A DNA stretch of 6,905 nucleotides, taken from positions 1 to 6,905 of the forward strand of contig JAOPYP010000020.1 of assembly GCA_025964635.1 (NCBI GenBank), read 5' to 3'. Source of the DNA: Actinomycetes bacterium. Its GTDB lineage: Bacteria; Actinomycetota; Actinomycetes; Streptosporangiales; Streptosporangiaceae. A model generated the notes under the pieces. The model had not been told where the DNA came from. It did no database searches and was given only the letters and a program-made list of their open reading frames with translations. This document shows, one piece after another, positions 1 to 6,050 of this stretch (positions within the stretch are counted from its first letter, which is position 1; each line of letters starts with the position of its first letter). A program made the position numbers and the translations under genes.

Positions 1-107
1 AGAACGCTGCCCACAGAGGGCTGCGCCGTCATAGGCTGTCTTGTGCAACTGTTTCGATCAACTGCAAAAGATCGCATCAGATGTCCGGATGTGGGTGGGA
101 GCAGACG

Positions 108-173
108 GTGAATAGCCACACAACGGCAGCGACGTCGCGGGGGCCGCAATGGCCATCGCGCCGGCCCACCTAG
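108..173 (+). other. Possible short leader ORF or out-of-frame original start of the TPR/NTPase gene
   Basis: A GTG at 108 lies 6 nt downstream of a good Shine-Dalgarno-like GGGAG (97-101). It opens a 21-codon reading frame (MNSHTTAATS...) that ends with TAG at 171-173. This frame overlaps the annotated start of the NTPase gene (ATG 149) but is in a different frame. It could be a leader peptide, the true N-terminus separated from the main frame by an indel, or chance. The ribosome-binding site here looks better than the one in front of ATG 149, which is why it is recorded. There is no homology support. Confidence 0.2.
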
Positions 174-2788
174 TGGAGAGGCCGCTGCGCTGCGGCCCGG
201 TCCCGCCACTGGCTGAGTCCTACAGCCCGCGTCCCGAGACCGGGCTGGGCCGGATCGGCAAGCTGGATCCAGGGGACACGTTAATCCTCGTCCCGGCCCC
301 GGGCCTGGTACCCGCCGGATCCGCCCTCGCCGCCGGTAATGCTGGCGGCAGCGCCGTCCCGGCCGCGCGCCGCGAGGCTGCTCATCTGGCTGCCTCCGGC
401 GGGCCTGGTTACCTAGGCGCCTCCCGCGAGCCCGCTCACCTGGCCGCCTCCGGCGAGGCTGCTCATCTGGCTGCCTCCGGCGGCCCTGCTCACCTGGCCG
501 CCTCCGGCGGCAGTGGCAAGACGCAGCTGGCCGCGGCGCTGGCCCACCAGCTCTGGGATACCCGGGCGGTGGACCTGCTGGTCTGGGTGAAAGCCAGCAG
601 CAGGAACGCGATCCTGACCGGCTATGCGCTGAGCCTCGCGGAACTGGGCGCCGCCGACCCGGGCGACGACCTGCTGACCGGCGCGCAGCGCTTCCTGGCC
701 TGGCTGTCCGGCACCGATCGGCGGTGGCTGGTGGTCCTCGATGACCTGGCCAACCCGTCCGACCTGGACGGCCTGTGGCCGGCCGGGCCCGACGGCCGGG
801 TCGTGGTCACGGCCCGACGGGACGACACCCTGGGCGCGCCGAACCGGAGGATCGCGCCGGTCCCCGCGTTCAGCACCCGGGAAGCCCTGGCCTACCTGAG
901 CGCACGGCTCGTCACTGATCCCGGCCAGCGGACCGAGGCCCTCGACCTGGCGGATGACCTGGACTGCCAGCCGCTCGCGCTGGCGCAGGCCACGGCCGCG
1001 CTGATCTGCACCGGGGCCAGCTGCCGCGACTACCGGGGCTGGTACCACGACCGCAAGCGGCGGATGAGCAGCGCCAGCCTGCTGCCCGACGGCAACCCGG
1101 ATCCCCCGGGGCGGGCTGGTGCGAGCCTGGACTACGCCGCGCTCGGCCATCCCGGCGTGACCTGGTCGCTGGCCATGGACCTGGCCGACCAGATCCCGCC
1201 CGCCGGTTTCGCCCGGCCCGCCCTGGTGCTGGCCGGTCTGCTCGACCCGGCGGGCATCCCCGGCGTCGTGTTCACCACCCCGGCCGCCTGCGGCTACCTG
1301 ACCGGCGATCCGGCCATGCCGGCCGAGCCGGCCCAGGCCCGCGACGCGGTGCACGCCCTGGCCCGGGCCGGGCTGGTCACGATCAACCCGGCCAGCACCA
1401 CGCGGACCGTGCAGGTGCACCCGGCGATCCAGGCCATGACCCGGGGGATCATCCCGCCGCCGGAGTTCGAGCGGGCCGCCCGGTGCGCCGCGGATGCGCT
1501 GCTGCAGTCCTGGCCGGCGGACCCGGTACCGCCGCGGCTGGCCCAGGCCCTGCGGGACTGCACGATCAGCCTGCGCGAGTGCAGCGGCGACCTGCTCTGG
1601 ACCCCGGAGATCCACCCGCTTCTGATGCAGGCGGGCCGGAGCCTGGACAGCGACGAGATCAGCGGCCCGGGCCTCGCGTACTGGCAGGAAATGCTGGAGA
1701 CCAGCATCCGGCTGCTGGGCGCGGAGCACCCCCAGGTTTTCCGCTGCCGCGACGGCCTGGCCTCGGCCTACGAGGCGGCGGGGCGGCTGGACGACGCGAT
1801 CGGCGCGCGTGAGCGCACGCTCGCCGAACGGCAGCGCGTCCTGGGTAAGGACCATCCCGACACGCTGGCCTCGTGCGGCTACCTCGCCCGGGCCTTCACC
1901 ACCGCGGGACGGCACGCGGAGGCGCTGCCGATGTACGAGCGGGTGGTCGCGGACCAGGAATGGGTACTGGGCGCGAGGCACCCGGACACCCTGTCCGCGC
2001 GCGGCGATCTGGCCGGCGCCTACCTGGCCGCGGGCCGGCCCGAGCACGCCCTCCCGGTGTACCAGCAGACCCTGGTGGACCTGGAGCGCGGGCTGGGCCC
2101 GGCGCACCCGGAGACGCTGGCCGCCCGGGCCGGGCTGGCGCAGGCGTACCACACCGTGGGCCAGCTCAAGCAGGCCGTGCCGGTCTACGAGCGGATCCTG
2201 GCCGACCGGGAGAAGGCGCAGGGCCCGGATCACGCGGACAGCATGAGTGCCCGCGCCGACCTGGCCTACGCCTACCGGACCGCCGGGCGGATGAAGCAGG
2301 CGCTGCCGCAGTACGAGCGGGTGCTCAGCGACCGGGAACGGGTGCTGGGCATGTATCACCCGGACACCATGACCGCGCGCGGCAACCTGGCCAACGCCTA
2401 TCTCGCGGCCGGGCGGGTCAAGGACGCTATCCCGGTGTACGAGCGGACCCTGGCCGACCGGGAGATGGCCCAGGGGGCTGACGACATGGACACCATGACG
2501 GCCCGCGGCAACCTGGCCAACGCCTACCACTCAGCCGGGCGGCTCAAGGACGCGCTGCCGCTCTACGAGCAGACGCTGGCCGGGTGCGAGCGCGTGCTCG
2601 GCCCGACCCACCAGGCCACTCTGACTTCGCGGGCGAATCTGGCGTCCGCCTACCATGCCGCGCTGCGGCTGTCCGAGGCGATCGCCGTGTTCGAACGCAC
2701 CCAGGCCGACTGTGAGCAGGCGCTCGGCCCGGATCATCCGCTGACCCGCGCGGTGCGGGAAAACCTCGAGGCCGTCCAGCGGACCTGA
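149..2788 (+). CDS. STAND-like NB-ARC NTPase with C-terminal TPR array
   Basis: The product is an 879-residue cytosolic protein with no signal peptide or membrane segment. Residues 1-75 are a Pro/Ala-rich N-terminus containing a possible beta strand (TLILVPAP, 44-51). Residues 76-120 are five 9-residue repeats. The nucleotide-binding core follows: Walker A ASGGSGKT (118-125), Walker B LVVLDD (194-199), RVVVTARR (217-224, like the RNBS-B/sensor strand) and QPLAL (274-278, a GLPL-like motif). Residues about 334-435 resemble the winged helix that follows NB-ARC domains, and 527-862 are eight 42-residue TPRs. Known STAND proteins use TPRs to sense a ligand or partner and ATP to switch state. No effector domain is visible, so the role (regulation, scaffolding or defence) is unknown. 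ATG 149 has only a weak GGGGG ribosome site, and an in-frame TAG at 113-115 limits upstream extension. It stands alone on its strand and is followed by a hairpin at 2832. Confidence 0.9.
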   Translation: MAIAPAHLVERPLRCGPVPPLAESYSPRPETGLGRIGKLDPGDTLILVPAPGLVPAGSALAAGNAGGSAVPAARREAAHLAASGGPGYLGASREPAHLAASGEAAHLAASGGPAHLAASGGSGKTQLAAALAHQLWDTRAVDLLVWVKASSRNAILTGYALSLAELGAADPGDDLLTGAQRFLAWLSGTDRRWLVVLDDLANPSDLDGLWPAGPDGRVVVTARRDDTLGAPNRRIAPVPAFSTREALAYLSARLVTDPGQRTEALDLADDLDCQPLALAQATAALICTGASCRDYRGWYHDRKRRMSSASLLPDGNPDPPGRAGASLDYAALGHPGVTWSLAMDLADQIPPAGFARPALVLAGLLDPAGIPGVVFTTPAACGYLTGDPAMPAEPAQARDAVHALARAGLVTINPASTTRTVQVHPAIQAMTRGIIPPPEFERAARCAADALLQSWPADPVPPRLAQALRDCTISLRECSGDLLWTPEIHPLLMQAGRSLDSDEISGPGLAYWQEMLETSIRLLGAEHPQVFRCRDGLASAYEAAGRLDDAIGARERTLAERQRVLGKDHPDTLASCGYLARAFTTAGRHAEALPMYERVVADQEWVLGARHPDTLSARGDLAGAYLAAGRPEHALPVYQQTLVDLERGLGPAHPETLAARAGLAQAYHTVGQLKQAVPVYERILADREKAQGPDHADSMSARADLAYAYRTAGRMKQALPQYERVLSDRERVLGMYHPDTMTARGNLANAYLAAGRVKDAIPVYERTLADREMAQGADDMDTMTARGNLANAYHSAGRLKDALPLYEQTLAGCERVLGPTHQATLTSRANLASAYHAALRLSEAIAVFERTQADCEQALGPDHPLTRAVRENLEAVQRT
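374..508 (+). repeat. Five tandem 27-bp in-frame repeats abutting the Walker A codons
   Basis: The units start at 374, 401, 428, 455 and 482. They encode EAAHLAASG, GPGYLGASR, EPAHLAASG, EAAHLAASG and GPAHLAASG (residues 76-120). Units 1 and 4 are identical over all 27 bases; unit 2 is the most diverged. The unit length is a multiple of three, so gain or loss of a copy would keep the reading frame. The last unit runs straight into GGC AGT GGC AAG ACG (GSGKT), so its ASG forms the front of the P-loop. There are no spacers, so this is not a CRISPR array. Confidence 0.95.
1727..2734 (+). repeat. Eight tandem 126-bp repeats encoding 42-residue TPRs
   Basis: The units start every 126 bases from 1727 (residues 527-862), with no insertions or gaps. 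The pattern is HPDTLxARxxLAxAYxxAGR, followed by a second helix like xxxALPxYERxLADRExxLG. This is the kinesin-light-chain-like TPR form (TPR_10/TPR_12 type) common in actinobacterial NB-ARC and SARP proteins. Units 6 and 7 are closest: both carry DTMTARGNLANAY, with only synonymous changes over that stretch. Unit 7 has lost the leading His (DMDT in place of HPDT). A ninth unit is cut short after 17 residues and ends the protein. The array should form a superhelical binding surface. Confidence 0.93.
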
Positions 2789-2831
2789 ACCCCTGACCCG
2801 GCCGGTCCTGCGGACTGACCTGCCGGAGGCT

Positions 2832-2859
2832 GGGCCCGCCGGCGGAGGCCGGCGGGCCC
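2832..2859. terminator. Strong GC hairpin downstream of the TPR/NTPase gene
   Basis: GGGCCCGCCGGC (2832-2843) and GCCGGCGGGCCC (2848-2859) are perfect reverse complements, giving a 12-bp stem with a 4-nt GGAG loop, 43 bases after the stop codon. There is no T-tract on either side. It resembles the hairpin-only terminators common in high-GC actinobacteria, and could equally stabilise the mRNA end. Confidence 0.7.
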
Positions 2860-2888
2860 GGCCCTCAGCGCCGGCCCCTCGGCCCCGG

Positions 2889-2943
2889 TCCGCTAGCGGC
2901 AGCCCGTCAGGCCCGCTCCTTCAGCGCCGCCACCAGGGCGGGG
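2889..2943. repeat. Direct repeat copy A: displaced copy of the etfA 3' end
   Basis: This stretch matches 5027-5081 with 3 mismatches in 55 bases (2894, 2903, 2904). The 39 bases 2905-2943 are identical to 5043-5081. Read on the minus strand, 2907-2943 spell the last 11 residues of EtfA (PALVAALKERA) plus TGA. No etfA continues from it: identity stops at 2944. A weaker, gapped similarity extends left (GGCCCTCAGC near 2859-2868 against GGCCCTTCAGC at 5010-5020). This suggests the shared block includes the sequence just beyond the etfA stop. It has the same orientation as copy B. Confidence 0.93.
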
Positions 2944-2970
2944 GAGCGGACAGAGTCAGCTCACCAGCCT

Positions 2971-2976
2971 TTGACA
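2971..2976 (+). promoter_or_regulatory. Possible housekeeping -35 element (TTGACA)
   Basis: TTGACA is a perfect match to the primary sigma -35 consensus, in the comparatively AT-rich stretch upstream of the epimerase. At 17-18 bases downstream only CCAATAG (2994-3000) is present, a poor -10. It might give basal transcription of the epimerase/sigma operon beside the ECF-type promoter at 3038. It is weak evidence on its own. Confidence 0.25.
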
Positions 2977-3037
2977 CGGTGGGCGCGCATCGGCCAATAG
3001 CCGCCACCGATCTTCTCCCAGCGGTCTTCCCGCCCCA

Positions 3038-3065
3038 TGTCACAGACGGCCGGGGCTGTCTCGTC
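3038..3065 (+). promoter_or_regulatory. ECF41-type promoter, TGTCACA-N17-CGTC
   Basis: TGTCACA (3038-3044) and CGTC (3062-3065) are separated by 17 bases. From established knowledge, ECF41 sigma factors recognise a TGTCACA -35 and a CGTC -10 upstream of the oxidoreductase or epimerase gene next to them. The site lies 42 bases upstream of the epimerase ATG (3108), which leaves a short leader with room for the ribosome site. Because the ECF41 sigma gene is the second gene of this operon, the site implies positive autoregulation. Motif, spacing and position agree; binding is inferred. Confidence 0.78.
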
Positions 3066-3092
3066 TCGGGGCTGAGAGTCAATTCTGGAATC

Positions 3093-3099
3093 AGGAAGG
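3093..3099 (+). promoter_or_regulatory. Ribosome binding site deciding the epimerase start
   Basis: AGGAAGG lies 8 bases before ATG 3108. The Rossmann motif starts 6 residues into the protein from this ATG, as expected for the family. A possible upstream start at 2979 in the same frame would add 43 unrelated residues and would lie upstream of the ECF promoter, so it is rejected. Confidence 0.8.
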
Positions 3100-3107
3100 T
3101 GATAGTC

Positions 3108-4037
3108 ATGCGGGTGTTCCTGGCTGGCGGGACCGGGGCCGTCGGACGGCGGCTGGTGCCGCAGCTCGTGGCCCGGGGCCACCAGGTGACGGCTACGACG
3201 ACGAGCCCGGGCAAGGTGGGCTTGCTGGAGCGGCTGGGCGCGGACGGGGCCGTGATGGACGGGCTGGATGCGGTGTCGGTCGGTGAGGCGGTGGCCGCGG
3301 CCCGGCCGGACGCGATCGTGCACCAGATGACCGCTCTTTCCATGGCGCATGCCGGAAAGCCCGATTTGAAGCACCCCGACCGCTTCTTCGCCACCACCAT
3401 CCGGCTGCGCTCCGAGGGGACCGACCATCTGCTCGCGGCCGCTGAGGCAACCGGCGTATCCCATGTCGTCGCGCAGGGCTTTGGCGCCTTTAACGGCATC
3501 CGCGAAGGCGGATGGGTGAAGACCGAGGAGGACCCGCTGGACCCGGGCCCGGCGAGCGCGCGCAAAGGAGCGGAGGCGCTCCACCACCTCGAGGACGTGG
3601 TTGTCAAGGCTGGTGGAGCGATCCTGCGCTACGGCAGCTTGTACGGGCCGGGCGCCATCGACGACCAGGTCAAACTCGTGCGCAAGCGGCAGTTCCCGCT
3701 CGTCGGGGGCGGCACCGGCTACTTCTCGTGGGTGCATCTCGACGACGCGGCGAGCGCTACCGTCCTGGCTGTGGAACAGCAGGCGAGGGGCGTGTTCAAC
3801 ATCGTCGACGACGAACCAGCCCCAGCCAGCGAGTGGCTGCCGTACCTGGCCACATGCGCGGGAGCGAAACGGCCGATGCGGGTTCCCAGGTGGCTGGCCC
3901 GGATGCTGGCCGGGGAAATGGCGGTGATGATGATGACTGAGGGGCGCGGCTTCTCCAACGCCAAGGCCAGGCGGGAGCTCGGCTGGGAGCCGCATTACCC
4001 CTCGTGGCGCCAGGGCTTCAAGGAAGCGCTGGCGTGA
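3108..4037 (+). CDS. NAD(P)-binding epimerase-like atypical SDR, partner of ECF41 sigma factor
   Basis: The product is a 309-residue cytosolic Rossmann-fold protein of the NAD-dependent epimerase/dehydratase (extended or atypical SDR) superfamily. GGTGAVG (7-13) gives the GxxGxxG dinucleotide site right after the first strand. HQMTAL (72-77), RYGSLYGPGA (174-183), FSWVHLDD (206-213), VFNIVDDEP (229-237) and ARRELGW (287-293) are the usual family blocks. At the position expected for the catalytic YxxxK, the sequence appears to read AxxxK (A149, K153). The catalytic Tyr is apparently missing, so epimerase chemistry is uncertain; the substrate is unknown. Genes of this type (carboxymuconolactone decarboxylase, oxidoreductase, epimerase) typically sit beside ECF41 sigma genes as their targets. 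It is translationally coupled to the sigma gene (GTGA overlap). Third codon positions look less strictly G/C than in the flanking genes. Confidence 0.9.
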   Translation: MRVFLAGGTGAVGRRLVPQLVARGHQVTATTTSPGKVGLLERLGADGAVMDGLDAVSVGEAVAAARPDAIVHQMTALSMAHAGKPDLKHPDRFFATTIRLRSEGTDHLLAAAEATGVSHVVAQGFGAFNGIREGGWVKTEEDPLDPGPASARKGAEALHHLEDVVVKAGGAILRYGSLYGPGAIDDQVKLVRKRQFPLVGGGTGYFSWVHLDDAASATVLAVEQQARGVFNIVDDEPAPASEWLPYLATCAGAKRPMRVPRWLARMLAGEMAVMMMTEGRGFSNAKARRELGWEPHYPSWRQGFKEALA

Positions 4038-4957
4038 CCCGGACCCAGGAGTTCGAGGAGTTGCGGCCGCTGCTGTTCTCGATCGCCTACCGGATCCTCG
4101 GCAGCGTGAGCGAGGCCGAGGACGCGGTCCAGGAGACCTGGCTGCGCTACGAGGCCTCCCCAACACGACCTACGTCGACTAAGGCCTTCCTGTCGGCAGC
4201 GGTGACCCGGATCTCGATCGATGTGCTGCGCTCGGCCCGTGTCCGGCGGGAGAAGTACGTCGGGCAGTGGCTCCCCGAGCCGCTGCTAACCGACCCCTAC
4301 CAGGATCCGGCGCGGTCGGCGGAGTTGGCCGACTCGGTGTCGATGGCGGCCCTGCTCCTGCTCGAGCGGCTCAGCCCGCTCGAGCGGGCGGTCTTCGTGC
4401 TGCGGGAGGTATTCGGGTTCGGCTTCCCCGAGGTTGCGTCGGCCGTGGGGCGCTCGGAGGCGGCGTGTCGCCAGTTGGCGGTGCGGGCGCGCCGGCACAT
4501 GGAAGCGGGGCGGCCCCGGTTCGAGGCCGACCGAAAGGAGCGCGAGGAACTCGCCGGGCGATTCTTCGACGCCTTCACGGAAGGCGACATCGACGGCCTG
4601 CGGGGGCTCCTCGCCGCCGACGTTCAGATGGTCGGAGACGGCGGCGGCAAGGCCCCGCAGCTGCCCAGGGACATCATCGGCGCCCAGAAAGTGGCCCGGG
4701 TACTCGCCGCGATCGCCCCGCTGTTCGTCCGGATCGACCTGACCTTCGCGCCACACGAGGTGAACGGCCAGCCGGGCGCGATCTTCCGCGACCGGGACGG
4801 CAAGGTCCTCAGCACCTGGACGCTCGACATACTCGACGGGCGGATCCAGACGATCCGCTCGGTGATCAACCCCGACAAGCTGGGGCACGTGGGGCCGGTA
4901 GCGGACGCCTGGGCGATCGCCCGCGAGGCGAACCAGGCTCGGCGGCCGACGGATTGA
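4034..4957 (+). CDS. ECF41-family sigma factor with fused SnoaL-like regulatory domain (SigJ-like)
   Basis: This 307-residue RNA polymerase sigma factor should direct transcription from the ECF41-type promoter at 3038. Sigma-2 spans about residues 5-72 (SIAYRILGS...AEDAVQETWLRY). The linker carries the ECF41 hallmark WLPEPL (79-84). Sigma-4 spans about 104-156 (LSPLERAVFVLREVFGF, then the helix-turn-helix). From about 170 a SnoaL/NTF2-like domain follows, with DGGGK (202-206) and NPDKL (279-283), both conserved in ECF41. In this family the fused domain modulates activity in place of a separate anti-sigma factor, and none is seen nearby. The start is GTG 4034 because it overlaps the epimerase stop (GTGA) and has AAGGA nine bases upstream. 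A GTG at 4004 in frame would add 10 residues read from inside the epimerase and is less likely. The activating signal is unknown. Confidence 0.92.
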   Translation: MTRTQEFEELRPLLFSIAYRILGSVSEAEDAVQETWLRYEASPTRPTSTKAFLSAAVTRISIDVLRSARVRREKYVGQWLPEPLLTDPYQDPARSAELADSVSMAALLLLERLSPLERAVFVLREVFGFGFPEVASAVGRSEAACRQLAVRARRHMEAGRPRFEADRKEREELAGRFFDAFTEGDIDGLRGLLAADVQMVGDGGGKAPQLPRDIIGAQKVARVLAAIAPLFVRIDLTFAPHEVNGQPGAIFRDRDGKVLSTWTLDILDGRIQTIRSVINPDKLGHVGPVADAWAIAREANQARRPTD

Positions 4958-4998
4958 CCGCAAGAGCCGACTGCGCTCCAGACCGGAGCGGAATGGGT

Positions 4999-5018
4999 TG
5001 AAGGGGCCTGGCCCTTCA
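4999..5018. terminator. Hairpin between the convergent sigma and etfA genes
   Basis: TGAAGGG (4999-5005) pairs with CCCTTCA (5012-5018) around a 6-nt loop. It lies 41 bases after the sigma stop and 26 bases beyond the etfA stop on the other strand, so it may serve both. There is no clear T-tract. Its right arm lies in the region that is weakly repeated near 2859-2868. Confidence 0.5.
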
Positions 5019-5026
5019 GCCCCCGC

Positions 5027-5081
5027 TCCGCCAGCGGCAGTACGTCAGGCCCGCTCCTTCAGCGCCGCCACCAGGGCGGGG
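5027..5081. repeat. Direct repeat copy B: 3' end of the intact etfA
   Basis: This is the partner of 2889-2943, with an identical 39-bp core at 5043-5081 and an offset of 2138 bases. Bases 5045-5081 are the stop codon and last 11 codons of the intact etfA; 5027-5042 are its downstream flank. Together, copies A and B bracket the whole epimerase/sigma operon, its promoter and its hairpin. Confidence 0.93.
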
Positions 5082-6040
5082 ATCACCTCCGCCAGGTCCC
5101 CGATGACCGCGTAGTCGGCCCGGGACAGGATCGGCGCCGCAGGGTCGGTGTTGATCACGACGATGTGCTTCGCGCTGGCGCAGCCCGCCATGTGCTGGAT
5201 CGCGCCGCTGATCCCGCAGGCCAGGTAGAGCTCCGGGGTGATCTTGGTGCCGGTCTGGCCCACCTGCTGGGTGTGCGGCCGCCAGCCCTGGCTGGTGACC
5301 ACGCGGGACACCCCGACCACCCCGCCGAGCAGCCTGGCCAGTTCTTCCAGCGGGGCGAAGCCGTCGGGCCCGCCGACCCCGCGGCCCCCGCCGACCACCA
5401 CCCGGGCGGTGGCCAGCGAGACCCCGCCGTCACGGCCGGCCGACACGGCCGCCCGGACCCGCAGGTCCGCCGGGTCCAGGTCGGGCTCGTGGACGAGGAC
5501 GGCTGGGTCAGCCGCATCGTCCACCGGCACCGGCGGCACCACGTCCGTGGCCACGGTGAGCAGGGCGGGCGTCCCGTCCAGGATGGCGTCCTCGATGAGC
5601 AACCCCGCCCAGCGCTGGCGGGACACGGCCAGTGTGCCGTCCGCCTCCGGGCTGGCCGTGAGGCAGTTCGCGGCCATCGGCTGCCCGGTCAGCGCGCCGA
5701 GATGGGCCAGGACCTCGCTGCCGCAGTCCGTTCCCGCCGCCACCACCGCGGCGGCCAGCGTCACGCTGAGCAGGCCCTCGAGGGTCCGCGCCCAGGCCTG
5801 CGGCGCGTACCCGTCCAGCGCGGACGGCTCGACCACGTAGGCCTCGGTCACCCCGTAGCGGCCGAGCAGGCTGGCCGGGACGCGGTCGGCTGGCCCGAAC
5901 GCCACGGCGGCCACGACCGGCCCGGTCGCCCCCGGAGCCGCCGGGCCGCCGGTGGCCAGCGACCGGGCGAAGGTCAGGGCGCGCAGCGAGGCGTCCGTCA
6001 CCCCGGCCTCGTCCAGTTCGACCAGGCAGAGCACGTTCAT
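5045..6040 (-). CDS. etfA: Electron transfer flavoprotein subunit alpha
   Basis: This 331-residue FAD-binding subunit of the heterodimeric electron transfer flavoprotein accepts electrons from flavoprotein dehydrogenases and passes them to ETF:quinone oxidoreductase. The N-terminal alpha/beta domain (about 1-190) is typical and its length is normal. The C-terminal FAD domain shows GGGRG (217-221), SQGWRPHTQQVGQTG (250-264), the signature LYLACGISGAIQHMAG (271-286) and INTDPAAPI, then ADYAVIGDL. ATG 6040 starts 10 bases after the etfB stop, so the two genes form one operon reading leftward. The Shine-Dalgarno is weak, which suggests translational coupling. The last 11 codons are repeated at 2907-2943, so the present 3' end may have been supplied by an insertion. 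The assignment to EtfA is firm; the specific dehydrogenase partner is not known from this gene alone. Confidence 0.96.
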   Translation of the reverse strand: MNVLCLVELDEAGVTDASLRALTFARSLATGGPAAPGATGPVVAAVAFGPADRVPASLLGRYGVTEAYVVEPSALDGYAPQAWARTLEGLLSVTLAAAVVAAGTDCGSEVLAHLGALTGQPMAANCLTASPEADGTLAVSRQRWAGLLIEDAILDGTPALLTVATDVVPPVPVDDAADPAVLVHEPDLDPADLRVRAAVSAGRDGGVSLATARVVVGGGRGVGGPDGFAPLEELARLLGGVVGVSRVVTSQGWRPHTQQVGQTGTKITPELYLACGISGAIQHMAGCASAKHIVVINTDPAAPILSRADYAVIGDLAEVIPALVAALKERA

Positions 6041-6050
6041 GCCGGCACGC

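Noticed and set aside
55..74. Short inverted repeat CGATC...GATCG as an operator
   Set aside because: Five-base arms over a 10-base gap are expected by chance in a region of this length.
1..111. Possible tail of an upstream gene: frame 1 is open for 36 codons up to TGA at 109-111
   Set aside because: The codons (aga, ata, ctt, ttt, aaa) are unlike the GC-biased use of every real gene here, and no motif is visible. It is more likely an AT-richer promoter region.
374..508. The repeat array as a CRISPR
   Set aside because: The units are contiguous, with no unique spacers, and lie in frame within a coding gene.
413..2530. A 705-codon open frame on the minus strand opposite the TPR/NTPase gene
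   Set aside because: It is the antisense shadow of a GC-rich repetitive gene. Its apparent repeats mirror the TPR codons, and the plus strand carries clear NTPase and TPR motifs.
2979..3107. In-frame upstream extension of the epimerase
   Set aside because: The ECF promoter lies inside it, the added 43 residues match nothing in the family, and ATG 3108 has a strong ribosome site.
2961..4166. A 401-codon minus-strand open frame over the epimerase gene
   Set aside because: It shows no recognisable domain, spans the ECF promoter and both plus-strand genes, and is explained by third-position GC bias.
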